Program-made: the position numbers and the translations under genes
NCBI GenBank assembly: GCA_964450355.1
Contig: CAYVDH010000071.1
Span: 1 to 16,947, forward strand
Length of the DNA: 16,947 nucleotides
Direction: 5' to 3'
DNA from: CAYVDH01 sp964450355
GTDB taxonomy: Bacteria; Bacteroidota; Bacteroidia; NS11-12g; UBA955
Notes under the pieces: model-generated
What the model was told of the DNA's origin: nothing
The model's database searches: none
What the model saw: the letters and a program-made list of their open reading frames with translations, nothing else
Shown here: positions 1 to 8,331 of the stretch, piece by piece
Position numbering within the stretch: position 1 is the stretch's first letter
Layout of the letters: every line of letters begins with the position of its first letter

Positions 1-16
1 AAATTAATATTAATAT

Positions 17-1126
17 TTGAAAACACAATACGATTGTGATATAGCAATTATTGGCGGGGGTTTAGCTGGACTATCATTGTCTATATTAGCAGCTAAAAAA
101 GGTTATCAAGTCACTGTTTTTGAAAAAGGTGATTACCCCAAAAACAAAGTTTGTGGAGAATACATCAGCAATGAAAGTCGTTATTTTCTTGATAATTTAG
201 GAATAGATTTAAATTCTTTAGCCCTCCCACAAATCAATAAATTTGTTCTTACTTCAAATTCTGGTTTTAAAGCAAATTGCACATTAGAAACAGGTGGTTT
301 TGGAATTAGCAGGTATTTACTTGATGAATTATTAGCAAAAAAAGCCATTTCTTTAGGTGTAACTATTTTAACTAATTGCAAAGTAAATGACATCATCAAT
401 GAAGAAAATGGAGATAAAATTATTTGTAACAACCAAGATGAATGTATTTCAAAAATTGCAGTGATAAGCTATGGAAGGCAAACAAATTCAAACCAATTAA
501 ATATAAAAAAATACGTAGGAGTAAAATACCATGTCAACACAGGTCCAAATGATAACACCATAGAAATTCACCGTTTTAAGGGAGGTTATTGCGGCATTTC
601 AAAGGTAGAAAACAACCAATATTGCTTATGTTATTTGGTAGAAGCTGAAAAACTAAAATTATACAACAACAGTTTTGAATCATTAGAAAAAGCTATGACC
701 AACGAAAATAAATTTTTAAAAGAACGATTTAAGACTACATTTTTAAAAGAAAGAATTACTACATCTAACTTGCATTTTGGAATAAAAGACAAAAACACAA
801 CCCATGTTCATTTAGGTGATGCAGCAGGATTTATACCTCCAGTTACAGGCAATGGAATGAGTTTAGCTTTCAGATCTGCAAACGAAATTTGGTTTCATTT
901 AAACCAGTTTTTAGAAGGAAAAATTAGCAAATCTCATTTAATAGAAAAAAACAATCAATACATCTCGCATTACTTGAATTTTAGGATACAAAAAGGAATA
1001 TTATTACAAAATATACTTTTAACAAAAATAGCCTTCATGCATCAAACCATGATGTTTTTCATGTCAAAGTTTCCATTTTTTTTAAAATTGTTAAGTAAAC
1101 AAGCAACTGGAAAACCAATCAGATAA
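17..1126 (+). CDS. FAD-dependent oxidoreductase, geranylgeranyl-reductase-like
   Basis: A 369-residue flavoprotein of the group that includes geranylgeranyl reductases and FAD-dependent monooxygenases. The N-terminal Rossmann motif GGGLAG (13-18) is followed by an acidic residue at the end of the second strand (E36) and by KNKVCGEY (43-50 region), the conserved Cys-Gly segment of this family. The second FAD motif is GDAAG (267-271), followed by PPVTGNGMSLAF. The C-terminal part (about 290-369) is helical and basic. There is no signal peptide, so it should be cytoplasmic or peripheral to the membrane. The start is TTG at 17: an in-frame TAA lies at 11-13 and there is no ATG before the Rossmann motif. 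Substrate is unknown. From memory, relatives in Bacteroidota often lie beside a type III polyketide synthase and a methyltransferase, but those would be left of the window and are not seen. Family is fairly sure, substrate is not. Confidence 0.85.
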   Translation: MKTQYDCDIAIIGGGLAGLSLSILAAKKGYQVTVFEKGDYPKNKVCGEYISNESRYFLDNLGIDLNSLALPQINKFVLTSNSGFKANCTLETGGFGISRYLLDELLAKKAISLGVTILTNCKVNDIINEENGDKIICNNQDECISKIAVISYGRQTNSNQLNIKKYVGVKYHVNTGPNDNTIEIHRFKGGYCGISKVENNQYCLCYLVEAEKLKLYNNSFESLEKAMTNENKFLKERFKTTFLKERITTSNLHFGIKDKNTTHVHLGDAAGFIPPVTGNGMSLAFRSANEIWFHLNQFLEGKISKSHLIEKNNQYISHYLNFRIQKGILLQNILLTKIAFMHQTMMFFMSKFPFFLKLLSKQATGKPIR

Positions 1127-1128
1127 AT

Positions 1129-1920
1129 TTATCTTCCGTCACCATCTAACAAATTACCCAAACTACCTAAAATGGAACCTTCTTCTTTTCTTCTTACGCC
1201 TCCATAACTTATTATTCTGCTCGCTAAGCGGCTAATTGGCAAGGATTGAATCCACACAGTACCAGGGCCTTGAAGTGTTGCAAAAAACAAACCTTCTCCA
1301 CCAAAAATAGTATTCTTAATTCCACCTACAAATTGAATGTCGTAATTGACATTGCTAGTAAATGCAACAATACATCCAGTGTCAATTTTAATGAGTTCTC
1401 CAGGGTTTAGTTGTCTTTCTAAAACATAACCACCAGCGTGAACAAATGCCATTCCATCGCCTTCTAATTTTTGCATGATAAATCCTTCGCCACCAAACAA
1501 TCCAGTACCCAATTTTCTTTGAAATTCAATTCCAACAGAAACCCCTTTAGCAGCACATAAAAATGCATCTTTTTGACAAATGACTTTAAAGTTCAATTTA
1601 GAGAGATTCAAAGGAATTATTTTACCTGGATAGGGTGCAGCAAATGAAACTTTCTTTTTACCTTGACCTGTATTTGTGAAAGCTGTCATGAAAAGGCTTT
1701 CACCTGTAATTAATCTTTTGCCTGCAGACATTAATTTACCAAGAAAACCACCTCCATTGCTTTGAGAACCATCTCCAAAAATGGTTTCCATTTGAATTTC
1801 TCTGTCCATCATCATGAAACTTCCACTTTCGCCAATGGCGGTTTCCATAGGGTCGAGTTCAACTTCTACAAATTGCATTTCCTCCCCATAAATCTTGTAA
1901 TCTATCTCGTGATTATTCAT
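1129..1920 (-). CDS. AIM24 / TIGR00266 family protein
   Basis: A 263-residue protein of the AIM24 (TIGR00266) family, which has a beta-rich fold and whose bacterial role is not established. The family pattern is clear: HEIDYKIYGEEMQFVEVEL near the N terminus, the ESGSFMMMD segment, several glycine-rich turns (GDGSQSNGGGFLGKL, GTGLFGGEGF, IFGGEGLFF), and a C-terminal PGTVWIQSLP. It has no signal peptide or membrane segment. I chose the ATG at 1920 over the one at 1932: relatives begin just before HEIDYKI, and a GGAG sits 6 bases upstream of the inner ATG. With this start it overlaps the 3' end of the M1 peptidase gene by 8 bases (ATGAATAA), which suggests coupled translation. It ends 2 bases from the convergent oxidoreductase gene. 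Family confident; function unknown. Confidence 0.88.
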   Translation of the reverse strand: MNNHEIDYKIYGEEMQFVEVELDPMETAIGESGSFMMMDREIQMETIFGDGSQSNGGGFLGKLMSAGKRLITGESLFMTAFTNTGQGKKKVSFAAPYPGKIIPLNLSKLNFKVICQKDAFLCAAKGVSVGIEFQRKLGTGLFGGEGFIMQKLEGDGMAFVHAGGYVLERQLNPGELIKIDTGCIVAFTSNVNYDIQFVGGIKNTIFGGEGLFFATLQGPGTVWIQSLPISRLASRIISYGGVRRKEEGSILGSLGNLLDGDGR

Positions 1921-4483
1921 TGTCTTCTCCATTTCTGTTGTGTTTAGTTAATGTATTATTGACTATAGTTAAATAGTCATTAATTTCTTTTTTTCTTGCT
2001 GTTAACTGTACTTTGTTTTCTTTAGTTTCTTGCATGTAATATTCTATGTATAACAATTGAAAATTATAAATATTACGAATGGTTTTTAAAGCATAAAATC
2101 CATTTTCTATGACATAGTTTGGATTGGATTTATCACTTACTATAGCATCTAATTCATTAAGGGATTCTTTGGTTTTTTCTATTTGATTAAGTGTAACAAA
2201 CAAAGCTAAACCTTCGGCAGCATTATACCCTTTTGATTTACTACCTTTTTTAATTTTTTGAATGAAAAAATCTAGCTCATTTTTAGTGCTGGTTTGACCT
2301 AATGCCGTATATACCACTTGTTGTAAAGTATTGTTTTCTTCGTCTCTGTTGTCATCTGCAAATCCATAAGCTTCTGTAGGTTTTATTCTCACTAAGGCAT
2401 TTAGGGCACTAGATATAACATTGTAAGAAGAATCCTTTAACATTTTAATGATTAAATCTTCATCTTTTAATTTTTCAAGAATAGGAACAGTTTCTGAACG
2501 AACGCTTCTAACTCTATCATTCAATGCCATTTTAACAAATTGAGGTTTAATGTCTGCCACATCCGAATCTATAAATTCAATTTTATTTAACTCTTCTAAA
2601 GCCGTTTTACGACAATACCAAAAGGAATTATTGATTAATTTCTTGCAGTTTTCTATTTTCACTTTAGGGTCGGCTTCTTTTAAATTTGTATAAATTAATG
2701 CATTGCTTTGATGAAATTTTAATTTAGCATTTTGCATTTGTTTATTCCATTGCGATGCAGGTTTTTCCTCATCTACGTATGCTAGTAATTGATTCTCTGC
2801 ATCAAATAAAACATATTGTGGCTTTTCAGTATTGAATTCAAATATTTGAGAATCTTTTTCTACCATTATTCTGTGTCTTTTAATGCCTGCATCTGTTACT
2901 ACATCTATATCTATTGGCAATTTAAATAATTTTTGTAGAGGATTTTGTAACACTGTGATGCTTGCTTTTTTATTGATGGCATCGAATGCATTGTGTTTTA
3001 CAGTAAGGCTAGGATGACCTTTACCTAAAAACCATTGATTAAAAAACCAGTTTAAATCTTCGCCAGTTATTTCTTCAAAAGCCAGTCTTAAATCATGAAT
3101 TTCTACCGTTTTATAAGCATTTTTTGTCAAGTACAAATTAAGTGAAGCAAAAAAAGCTTCATCCCCTACGTATTTTCTCAACATATGAAGAATGGCACCA
3201 CCCTTTTGATAGCTATGTCTATCAAACATGTCGTTTTGTTCTACGTAATGGTACCTGATTAATTTTTCTTCTTTGTAACTTGCTTCATTAAAATAATTGA
3301 CGTGAAAATTGTTTAATTTTACATCAGCTTCATCCCTTCCATATTGATGTTCATTCCATAAATATTCCCCATAAGTGGCAAAGGATTCATTCAATGGCAA
3401 ATTGCTCCAGCTCTCGCAAGTCACATAATCTCCAAACCAATGGTGAAATAATTCATGGGCAATGATGTCTTCTTGTGTATTGTCTAAATGTTCTCTTTCG
3501 TTGTGTTGTAATTTATCGTAGTGAATTACACAGCCTGTATTTTCCATAGCTCCACTCACGAAGTCGCGAACTACTACTTGGTGGTATTTATCCCAAGGGT
3601 ATTTTAAATTCAATGCTTGACTATAAAACTCAATCATTTTAGGGGTATTTCCAAATACCATTTTTGCATATTTTTCGTATTCAGGCTCAACATAATAGTT
3701 TACTTCTTTATCTGTCCATTTGTCTTTAATTTCAGCAAATTTTCCTATAACAAATGCAAAAAGATAAGGAGCATGAGGTAATTTTTGCTCCCATTTATCT
3801 GTTCTTAATTTTTCACCTACAGGTGTTGAACTGATTAATTTACCATTAGATATAGTTCTATATTCGTTAGGAACAGTTAAACTGATGGTTTCAGTTGTTT
3901 TTTGATTTGGAGCATCAATGGTTGGAAACCAGCAACTAGCTTCCTCTGTTTCACATTGTGTCCATATTTGAACTGGGTAATTAGGAATATCATTGTCAGG
4001 ATTGATAAAATAAACTCCTTTATTATCCGTAATGGCAGCACTTTTTTTTCTTTTTACTTTTTCAGGTTGAGCCGTGTATTCAATGAGTATTTTATACGAT
4101 TCATTTCTTGTGTATGTTTTATCTAATTTAATGTTTAAAAACAGTGAATCGTATTTGTATTTTAAATCCAAATTATTTGGCGATAATTTCACAGATTTTA
4201 TTCTCATGTATTTGGAATTAAGAAGTAAGGAATCAGTAGGATAATAATGTGGTTTCAATGTGATGATGGCTTTTCCATCCACTTCTTTGTTTTCAAAATT
4301 AGGAGTTAGTTCCAATTCTGTGTGTACAAGATCATTGATTTTGCGTACCGATGCCCTGTATGGGATAGTATCTTCTGATGTCAGATATGATTCATTAGTT
4401 GATACTATGTCTTTTTTAGGTTTGCATTCAGTTAATATTAAAATAAGGGTTAATATTAAGGTAATATTTGAGGTAATATTCAT
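1913..4483 (-). CDS. M1 family metallo-aminopeptidase, exported
   Basis: An 856-residue zinc aminopeptidase of the M1 family (gluzincins), which removes N-terminal residues from peptides. All active-site elements are present: the exopeptidase motif GAMEN (311-315), the zinc site HELFH (343-347) with the third ligand E366 exactly 18 residues later, and the transition-state tyrosine in HSYQKGGA (Y425). The N-terminal beta domain spans about 45-245, the catalytic domain about 250-490, then a beta segment and a C-terminal helical, HEAT-like region (about 610-800). The first 20 residues form a hydrophobic export signal ending in ILTEC; Cys20 could be lipidated, but Glu before the Cys is atypical for a lipobox. 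It starts 12 bases after the META-domain gene and overlaps the AIM24 gene, so it sits in a four-gene operon. Probably a periplasmic or membrane-anchored peptidase for nutrient peptides. Confidence 0.95.
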   Translation of the reverse strand: MNITSNITLILTLILILTECKPKKDIVSTNESYLTSEDTIPYRASVRKINDLVHTELELTPNFENKEVDGKAIITLKPHYYPTDSLLLNSKYMRIKSVKLSPNNLDLKYKYDSLFLNIKLDKTYTRNESYKILIEYTAQPEKVKRKKSAAITDNKGVYFINPDNDIPNYPVQIWTQCETEEASCWFPTIDAPNQKTTETISLTVPNEYRTISNGKLISSTPVGEKLRTDKWEQKLPHAPYLFAFVIGKFAEIKDKWTDKEVNYYVEPEYEKYAKMVFGNTPKMIEFYSQALNLKYPWDKYHQVVVRDFVSGAMENTGCVIHYDKLQHNEREHLDNTQEDIIAHELFHHWFGDYVTCESWSNLPLNESFATYGEYLWNEHQYGRDEADVKLNNFHVNYFNEASYKEEKLIRYHYVEQNDMFDRHSYQKGGAILHMLRKYVGDEAFFASLNLYLTKNAYKTVEIHDLRLAFEEITGEDLNWFFNQWFLGKGHPSLTVKHNAFDAINKKASITVLQNPLQKLFKLPIDIDVVTDAGIKRHRIMVEKDSQIFEFNTEKPQYVLFDAENQLLAYVDEEKPASQWNKQMQNAKLKFHQSNALIYTNLKEADPKVKIENCKKLINNSFWYCRKTALEELNKIEFIDSDVADIKPQFVKMALNDRVRSVRSETVPILEKLKDEDLIIKMLKDSSYNVISSALNALVRIKPTEAYGFADDNRDEENNTLQQVVYTALGQTSTKNELDFFIQKIKKGSKSKGYNAAEGLALFVTLNQIEKTKESLNELDAIVSDKSNPNYVIENGFYALKTIRNIYNFQLLYIEYYMQETKENKVQLTARKKEINDYLTIVNNTLTKHNRNGEDNE
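1924..1930 (-). promoter_or_regulatory. Ribosome binding site deciding the AIM24 start
   Basis: The minus strand reads GGAGAAG here, three bases before the ATG at 1920 (GGAG core six bases from it). Such a purine-rich site is unusual in this window, where most genes lack one. It lies inside the end of the M1 peptidase gene and overlaps the alternative upstream start at 1932, so it favours the inner start. Confidence 0.6.
4431..4480. repeat. Short direct repeats in the M1 signal-peptide coding region
   Basis: Plus-strand GTTAATATTAA occurs at 4431-4441 and 4449-4459 (18-base period), and AGGTAATATT at 4459-4468 and 4471-4480 (12-base period). They encode the repetitive export signal of the M1 peptidase, with two NIT triplets and repeated Leu-Ile-Leu-Thr. 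The periods are multiples of three, so copy changes would keep the reading frame. It may simply reflect low-complexity Ile/Leu/Thr codons in AT-rich DNA. Confidence 0.6.
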
Positions 4484-4495
4484 TGAAATGAGAAA

Positions 4496-5476
4496 TTAAA
4501 AATCGATGTTTTCTTTTTGACCATCTTGATAGATAACCAACATGGAATAATTATAGTCTTTTTTAGTAGTTTTTTTAATGTAAACGTGTTTTATGACTTG
4601 GTCGTTTATTTGAGGTGTTAATTTTTTGCTGTATAATTTTTTTTCGTCCGGAGTTAAATCGGTAGAATTATAAACACCACTAAAAAATCCTGTACCACCT
4701 AAAATTAAATTAACTTGATATAAGTTTTCGTCTAGCATTTTAAGGCTATTTTCTCTTACTATACCAGCTATATTTCCTTCATTGATTACTTTGATGATAG
4801 AATCCAATGAATTGGTGGGTCTTAAATGAAGGGTAGTAAAATTTTCACCTACAATATACAACATTTTATTGCGCACATAAAAAGCTGCTTTGCCTTTAAG
4901 TGCATCGTAAATTGATTTTTCTATTTCTATTTTATCACAATCCAACAAAGTTGATTGTAATATTCCAAATTCAATTACGCCATCGGTGTAATTGGCTTTG
5001 CCACCACCACTGTTACAACCCATGAAAGCTGAAATATTTTCTTTTTCTACATCAAAAACGATGTTAGCATTGGCTTTTTTAGCAAATTGTTGTTTTCCTC
5101 CTTTATCAATGTTAATGATGTTCCATTTGTTATTGGCTAAAATTCTAACATCGGTAATTAAAGTTTTTGTTTTTTTAATGGTATTTAAGTGAACAATTTC
5201 AAATTCTTGAGAAGAAGTTTTAATTAACACTGGTCTTTTTACTACATTGATTTCGTAATCATTTCCTAATTCATATTCAAAATTTTTAATTTCATAAGGC
5301 CAATATTTCCAAGCGCTATCTTGATGTAATTTGTAAATATAACAAGAAGTAATGGTTGAATCTAACGCGCATGAACGTTTGGTATCCCCTATGTACCAAG
5401 TTTCTACTGTTTCATTTTGGGCTGTTATTTGATGTTGAAAAACAAATAAAACAGCAATGAGAATGATATTTTTCAT
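4496..5476 (-). CDS. Secreted protein with DUF4377 and META (HslJ-like) domains
   Basis: A 326-residue exported protein. Residues 1-20 form a signal peptide ending in ITAQ, typical of Bacteroidota. Residues about 25-85 match the DUF4377 pattern: CALDSTITSCYIYKL, a central tryptophan, then an IKNFEYELGNDYEINV-type segment. Residues about 125-215 are a META/HslJ-like domain, with the hallmark FMGCNSGGGKANY (151-163), the IEFG strand, and STLLDC. Residues about 220-326 match nothing I recognise. META domains are small beta-rich domains seen in E. coli HslJ and in secreted or lipid-anchored proteins; no enzymatic role is known. The start is the ATG at 5476, directly before the signal peptide; an upstream ATG at 5509 would add 11 residues and overlap the previous gene. 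It lies 29 bases after the DUF2130 gene and 12 before the M1 peptidase gene. Confidence 0.85.
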   Translation of the reverse strand: MKNIILIAVLFVFQHQITAQNETVETWYIGDTKRSCALDSTITSCYIYKLHQDSAWKYWPYEIKNFEYELGNDYEINVVKRPVLIKTSSQEFEIVHLNTIKKTKTLITDVRILANNKWNIINIDKGGKQQFAKKANANIVFDVEKENISAFMGCNSGGGKANYTDGVIEFGILQSTLLDCDKIEIEKSIYDALKGKAAFYVRNKMLYIVGENFTTLHLRPTNSLDSIIKVINEGNIAGIVRENSLKMLDENLYQVNLILGGTGFFSGVYNSTDLTPDEKKLYSKKLTPQINDQVIKHVYIKKTTKKDYNYSMLVIYQDGQKENIDF

Positions 5477-5505
5477 TTTATTTAAATGCAAAGTTATGAA
5501 ATTAT

Positions 5506-6747
5506 TCAATCAATTTGTGTGCCTAAGTCCAAACCTTTTACTTCAGGAATGGAACTACCTGCTATTCCTTTGATGCTGCCATATAAACCAGAAGTATTAA
5601 GCAGCACTTTGTCTATTTGTTTCTCTCTTTCTTTCCAAATTCTTTCCATGGCATTTCGTTCGCTGATGATGGCATTGCGCATGTTGGTAAATCCCTCTGT
5701 GATGGCTTCGATGTGGTTTTTAAATTCAGTGCCTGTTAAAAAATGGTATAACATGGTCATTTTATCTCCTTTATTTTCTTGTGCTGCACTCACTTCGTTT
5801 ATGCGTATTAGGGTTTCGCGAAGTAACACTGCTACACTTCGGGCTTCGTTGAATTTGCATATGTACAAACCTTCTTTTAACCCAAAATTATCCATGTCTT
5901 TTGGTAATGTTTGTGATACAATTACACCTACATCGCCACCACTTTGGCGCATATCAGCTTTGAATTTTTCTATCCATAAAGGTTGAAATTCCTTGGTGCG
6001 TTTGCTCTCCCAAACAATGGTACCACAAATTTCACCACGGGTATTTCTCACAGTTTGAATTAAATCAGCACCTTTCATCCCTTTTCCTACCTCTTGAATT
6101 ACATCAAATGGGAAAGTAGATTTCAGCATTTCTTCAATGGCTAATTCCTGTGTCTCGCCTTGTAATTGCATGCTGCCTTGTTCTGATTTGCGCTTCAATT
6201 CATCAATTAACTTGTTGGCATCATCTATTTGCTTTTGCTTATCACGAAGCTTCATTTCAAAAGATTCCTCAGCTTTTTTACTCAATTTTTCAGCCAATTC
6301 AGTTTCTTTATCCAACAATAATTTTTTTGTTTTTATTTCATAATCTTGCTCTAAATCCCTCATTCGTTTCTGAATTTCAAGCACTTCAATTTCTTTTTTC
6401 TTTAGTTCTCTCAGTTTTTCGTTTTGTTCTTCATTTTCTTTTTTTAGAGCTTCTAACATCTGCTCATTTTCTTTGATGAGTTTTTGTTTGGTTTGCTCCT
6501 CAAGCTCTTTCCTTTTATTTTCAAATTCAAGTTCCTGAGTTAATTTCAATTTTTTAAGTTCTTCAGCTCTCTCAGCTTCATTTTTCAAAAAGGTTTCTTC
6601 TATTTTCTTTTTTTCAATTAAGTATTTCTCATTGAATTGTTTTTTCAATTTTTCGTTTAAATCTTTTTCTATTTCTGCTGTCAAAACGCTTTCTATACTG
6701 AATTGAGTTTTACAGTTAGGGCAAGTGACTTGATTATGATTATCCAT
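5506..6747 (-). CDS. DUF2130 protein: coiled coil plus PD-(D/E)XK-like domain
   Basis: A 413-residue protein of the DUF2130 family. It opens with a CPNC motif (9-12), half of a zinc ribbon, with no second Cys pair visible. Residues about 20-195 form a long, highly charged Lys/Glu coiled coil. The C-terminal half carries the family block: EEML and FPFDVIQEV (205-220), KGADLIQTV with D228, CGTIVWESKRTK with E247 and K249, then W258 and an alternating beta segment GGDVGVIVSQTLP. The D...ExK arrangement is the signature of PD-(D/E)XK nuclease-like folds, and I recall DUF2130 being assigned to that superfamily; activity is not established. No signal peptide, so cytoplasmic. It is the first gene of the group running to AIM24. 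A clear promoter is not seen in the 120 bases upstream. Family sure, nuclease function inferred. Confidence 0.88.
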   Translation of the reverse strand: MDNHNQVTCPNCKTQFSIESVLTAEIEKDLNEKLKKQFNEKYLIEKKKIEETFLKNEAERAEELKKLKLTQELEFENKRKELEEQTKQKLIKENEQMLEALKKENEEQNEKLRELKKKEIEVLEIQKRMRDLEQDYEIKTKKLLLDKETELAEKLSKKAEESFEMKLRDKQKQIDDANKLIDELKRKSEQGSMQLQGETQELAIEEMLKSTFPFDVIQEVGKGMKGADLIQTVRNTRGEICGTIVWESKRTKEFQPLWIEKFKADMRQSGGDVGVIVSQTLPKDMDNFGLKEGLYICKFNEARSVAVLLRETLIRINEVSAAQENKGDKMTMLYHFLTGTEFKNHIEAITEGFTNMRNAIISERNAMERIWKEREKQIDKVLLNTSGLYGSIKGIAGSSIPEVKGLDLGTQID

Positions 6748-6806
6748 TGTATTTAAATCACGAATTTAATGGATTTTGGGAAAAAAGCATTGTCAAATTA
6801 AATCTA

Positions 6807-6821
6807 CAATTAGTTTAATTG
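6807..6821. terminator. Weak AT-rich inverted repeat between the glycosyltransferase and DUF2130 genes
   Basis: CAATTA-GTT-TAATTG is a perfect 6-base inverted repeat with a 3-base loop, in the 120-base gap downstream of the glycosyltransferase stop and upstream of the DUF2130 start. It could be a weak terminator or an operator, but its stem has one G-C pair and no U-tract follows on the minus strand. The remainder of the gap shows no small gene or clear promoter. Confidence 0.25.
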
Positions 6822-6867
6822 ATTATAGCTTAAAGAATGAATCTCAAATTATGAAAATTAGGGTGCT

Positions 6868-8325
6868 TCAATGTTTTACCAACCACTGCATGTAATACCA
6901 GTCTCTTTTTATTTGGTATTCATCCAACTTAATAATTTGTTTTATTTCTTTGTTTAACAAGACATTACTCCCTTTTTTTACGGGTAATTCTTGGCAAATT
7001 TGTATTGATTTTAATTTATTTTCTGATTTGTATCTAAACTCATAAAATCGCAATTGATCTAAATGTATTTCGTTGTCAACCTGTTTAACCACATACAAAG
7101 TATCAAAAGTATTACCTTCTTCAATTAGTTTCCTGACAAATGCACCTTCCCTCTCCATGGAATAAATTTCTTTTTCATTTATTTTAAAATTATTGACATT
7201 TTGTATTACCGGAATAGTGAGTGCTAAATACATCAAAAAATACACTGGAATTTTTAATTTAGAATACCATAATTTAGTTTTACAAAATTGGATTATTTCA
7301 TTTAAACAAGATACTGAAAGCAAGCAAGCCATAGGAAACAAAGGTGCTGTGTACCAAATAAGTTTGTTGGATATAGAACTAATTAATAATAAATAAAAAA
7401 GCACCGCTATTCCCGACCACAACAAGATAAAATTCCGTTTTCGAAATACAACAAAAACAAATCCTATTAAAAACAAAATCACTCCTGCTTTAAATTGTTG
7501 GAAAAACAACAACTTGAAATAAAAATCAAAACCATGTTCCTGCCAACTCATTTTTGATTGACTGATTCTCATAATTTCGGTATCAAGTACTTGCTGTAAA
7601 TACCCAACAGCTAATTTTTCTCTAATTAAATAATAAGAGAATGAAAATACAACAGAGATAAAAATAAGTGATAATACAATGATTTTATTTCGCAAAGGCA
7701 AGTTGCTTAACACAGCTAATGCAATGATGACTGGTGTAAAGAAAAACCCTGCAATACCCTTACTCATAAAACCAAGAAAAAGACTTAAAAACAAATAAAT
7801 AAAATAGCGATAAGGAACGTTTTCATTGTGCTTATTGGATACCAATTTATAAACCGAATAAAAGGACAGAAATAAAAAAAAGGACAAAACAGCATCCAAA
7901 TCTCCAGTTCGAGTTACATGTTTACTTACATAACCACTGCAACCTAACAAAAGCAATACAGACATGAATCCAATGTATTTAGACTTAAATAATTGAAGAC
8001 AAAAATGGAAAAGTAACAAACAAGTGAATAAGCCAAAAATCGCTGAAGGAAATCTTATTGACCATTCATTTATTCCAAACACTGACATGGATGCACTCTG
8101 CAACCAAATAACAAAAGGCGGCTTAGTATTGTATAAATCGGGAAATGAATTGTGTTTAACAACCAGTAAATCGCTTGGATGTTCGTAAAAATGCAAAGCA
8201 TTAGTGGCATACCTAGCCTCGTCCCACATAGATATTGGAGCTTTACCTAAATCATAAAAAAGAGGCATTAAAGCAATGACAATGACAAATAAATAAGGAA
8301 TGGTATGTTTCCAATTTATAATCAA
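6868..8325 (-). CDS. Membrane glycosyltransferase, GT39/ArnT-like (GT-C fold)
   Basis: A 485-residue integral membrane protein of the dolichyl-phosphate-mannose mannosyltransferase/ArnT superfamily, which transfers sugars from polyprenyl-phosphate donors onto lipids or proteins on the outer face of the inner membrane. The first hydrophobic helix (about 8-25) is followed by the hallmark acidic pair in MWDEARYA (D35, E36), then NTKPPFVIWLQ (66-76) and TRTGDLDAVL (138-147), which match loop motifs of the family. About ten further hydrophobic segments follow up to about residue 370, then a soluble C-terminal tail of roughly 100 residues. It starts 6 bases after the TPM-domain gene, so is probably cotranscribed with it. 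The sugar and acceptor cannot be read from sequence; lipid A or glycolipid modification is one possibility. Confidence 0.88.
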   Translation of the reverse strand: MIINWKHTIPYLFVIVIALMPLFYDLGKAPISMWDEARYATNALHFYEHPSDLLVVKHNSFPDLYNTKPPFVIWLQSASMSVFGINEWSIRFPSAIFGLFTCLLLFHFCLQLFKSKYIGFMSVLLLLGCSGYVSKHVTRTGDLDAVLSFFLFLSFYSVYKLVSNKHNENVPYRYFIYLFLSLFLGFMSKGIAGFFFTPVIIALAVLSNLPLRNKIIVLSLIFISVVFSFSYYLIREKLAVGYLQQVLDTEIMRISQSKMSWQEHGFDFYFKLLFFQQFKAGVILFLIGFVFVVFRKRNFILLWSGIAVLFYLLLISSISNKLIWYTAPLFPMACLLSVSCLNEIIQFCKTKLWYSKLKIPVYFLMYLALTIPVIQNVNNFKINEKEIYSMEREGAFVRKLIEEGNTFDTLYVVKQVDNEIHLDQLRFYEFRYKSENKLKSIQICQELPVKKGSNVLLNKEIKQIIKLDEYQIKRDWYYMQWLVKH

Positions 8326-8331
8326 TAAATT

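Noticed and set aside
5486..5986. A 166-codon open frame on the plus strand opposite the DUF2130 gene
   Set aside because: It is antisense to a well-recognised gene, resembles no family, and has the composition expected of a shadow frame.
1129..6747. An anti-phage defence system around the DUF2130 nuclease-like protein
   Set aside because: The neighbours (peptidase, META and AIM24 proteins) are not defence genes, and there are no mobile-element or composition signals.
6748..6867. A promoter for the DUF2130 gene
   Set aside because: Partial TTTG blocks are present on the minus strand but none has both the TA and a correctly spaced -33 element.
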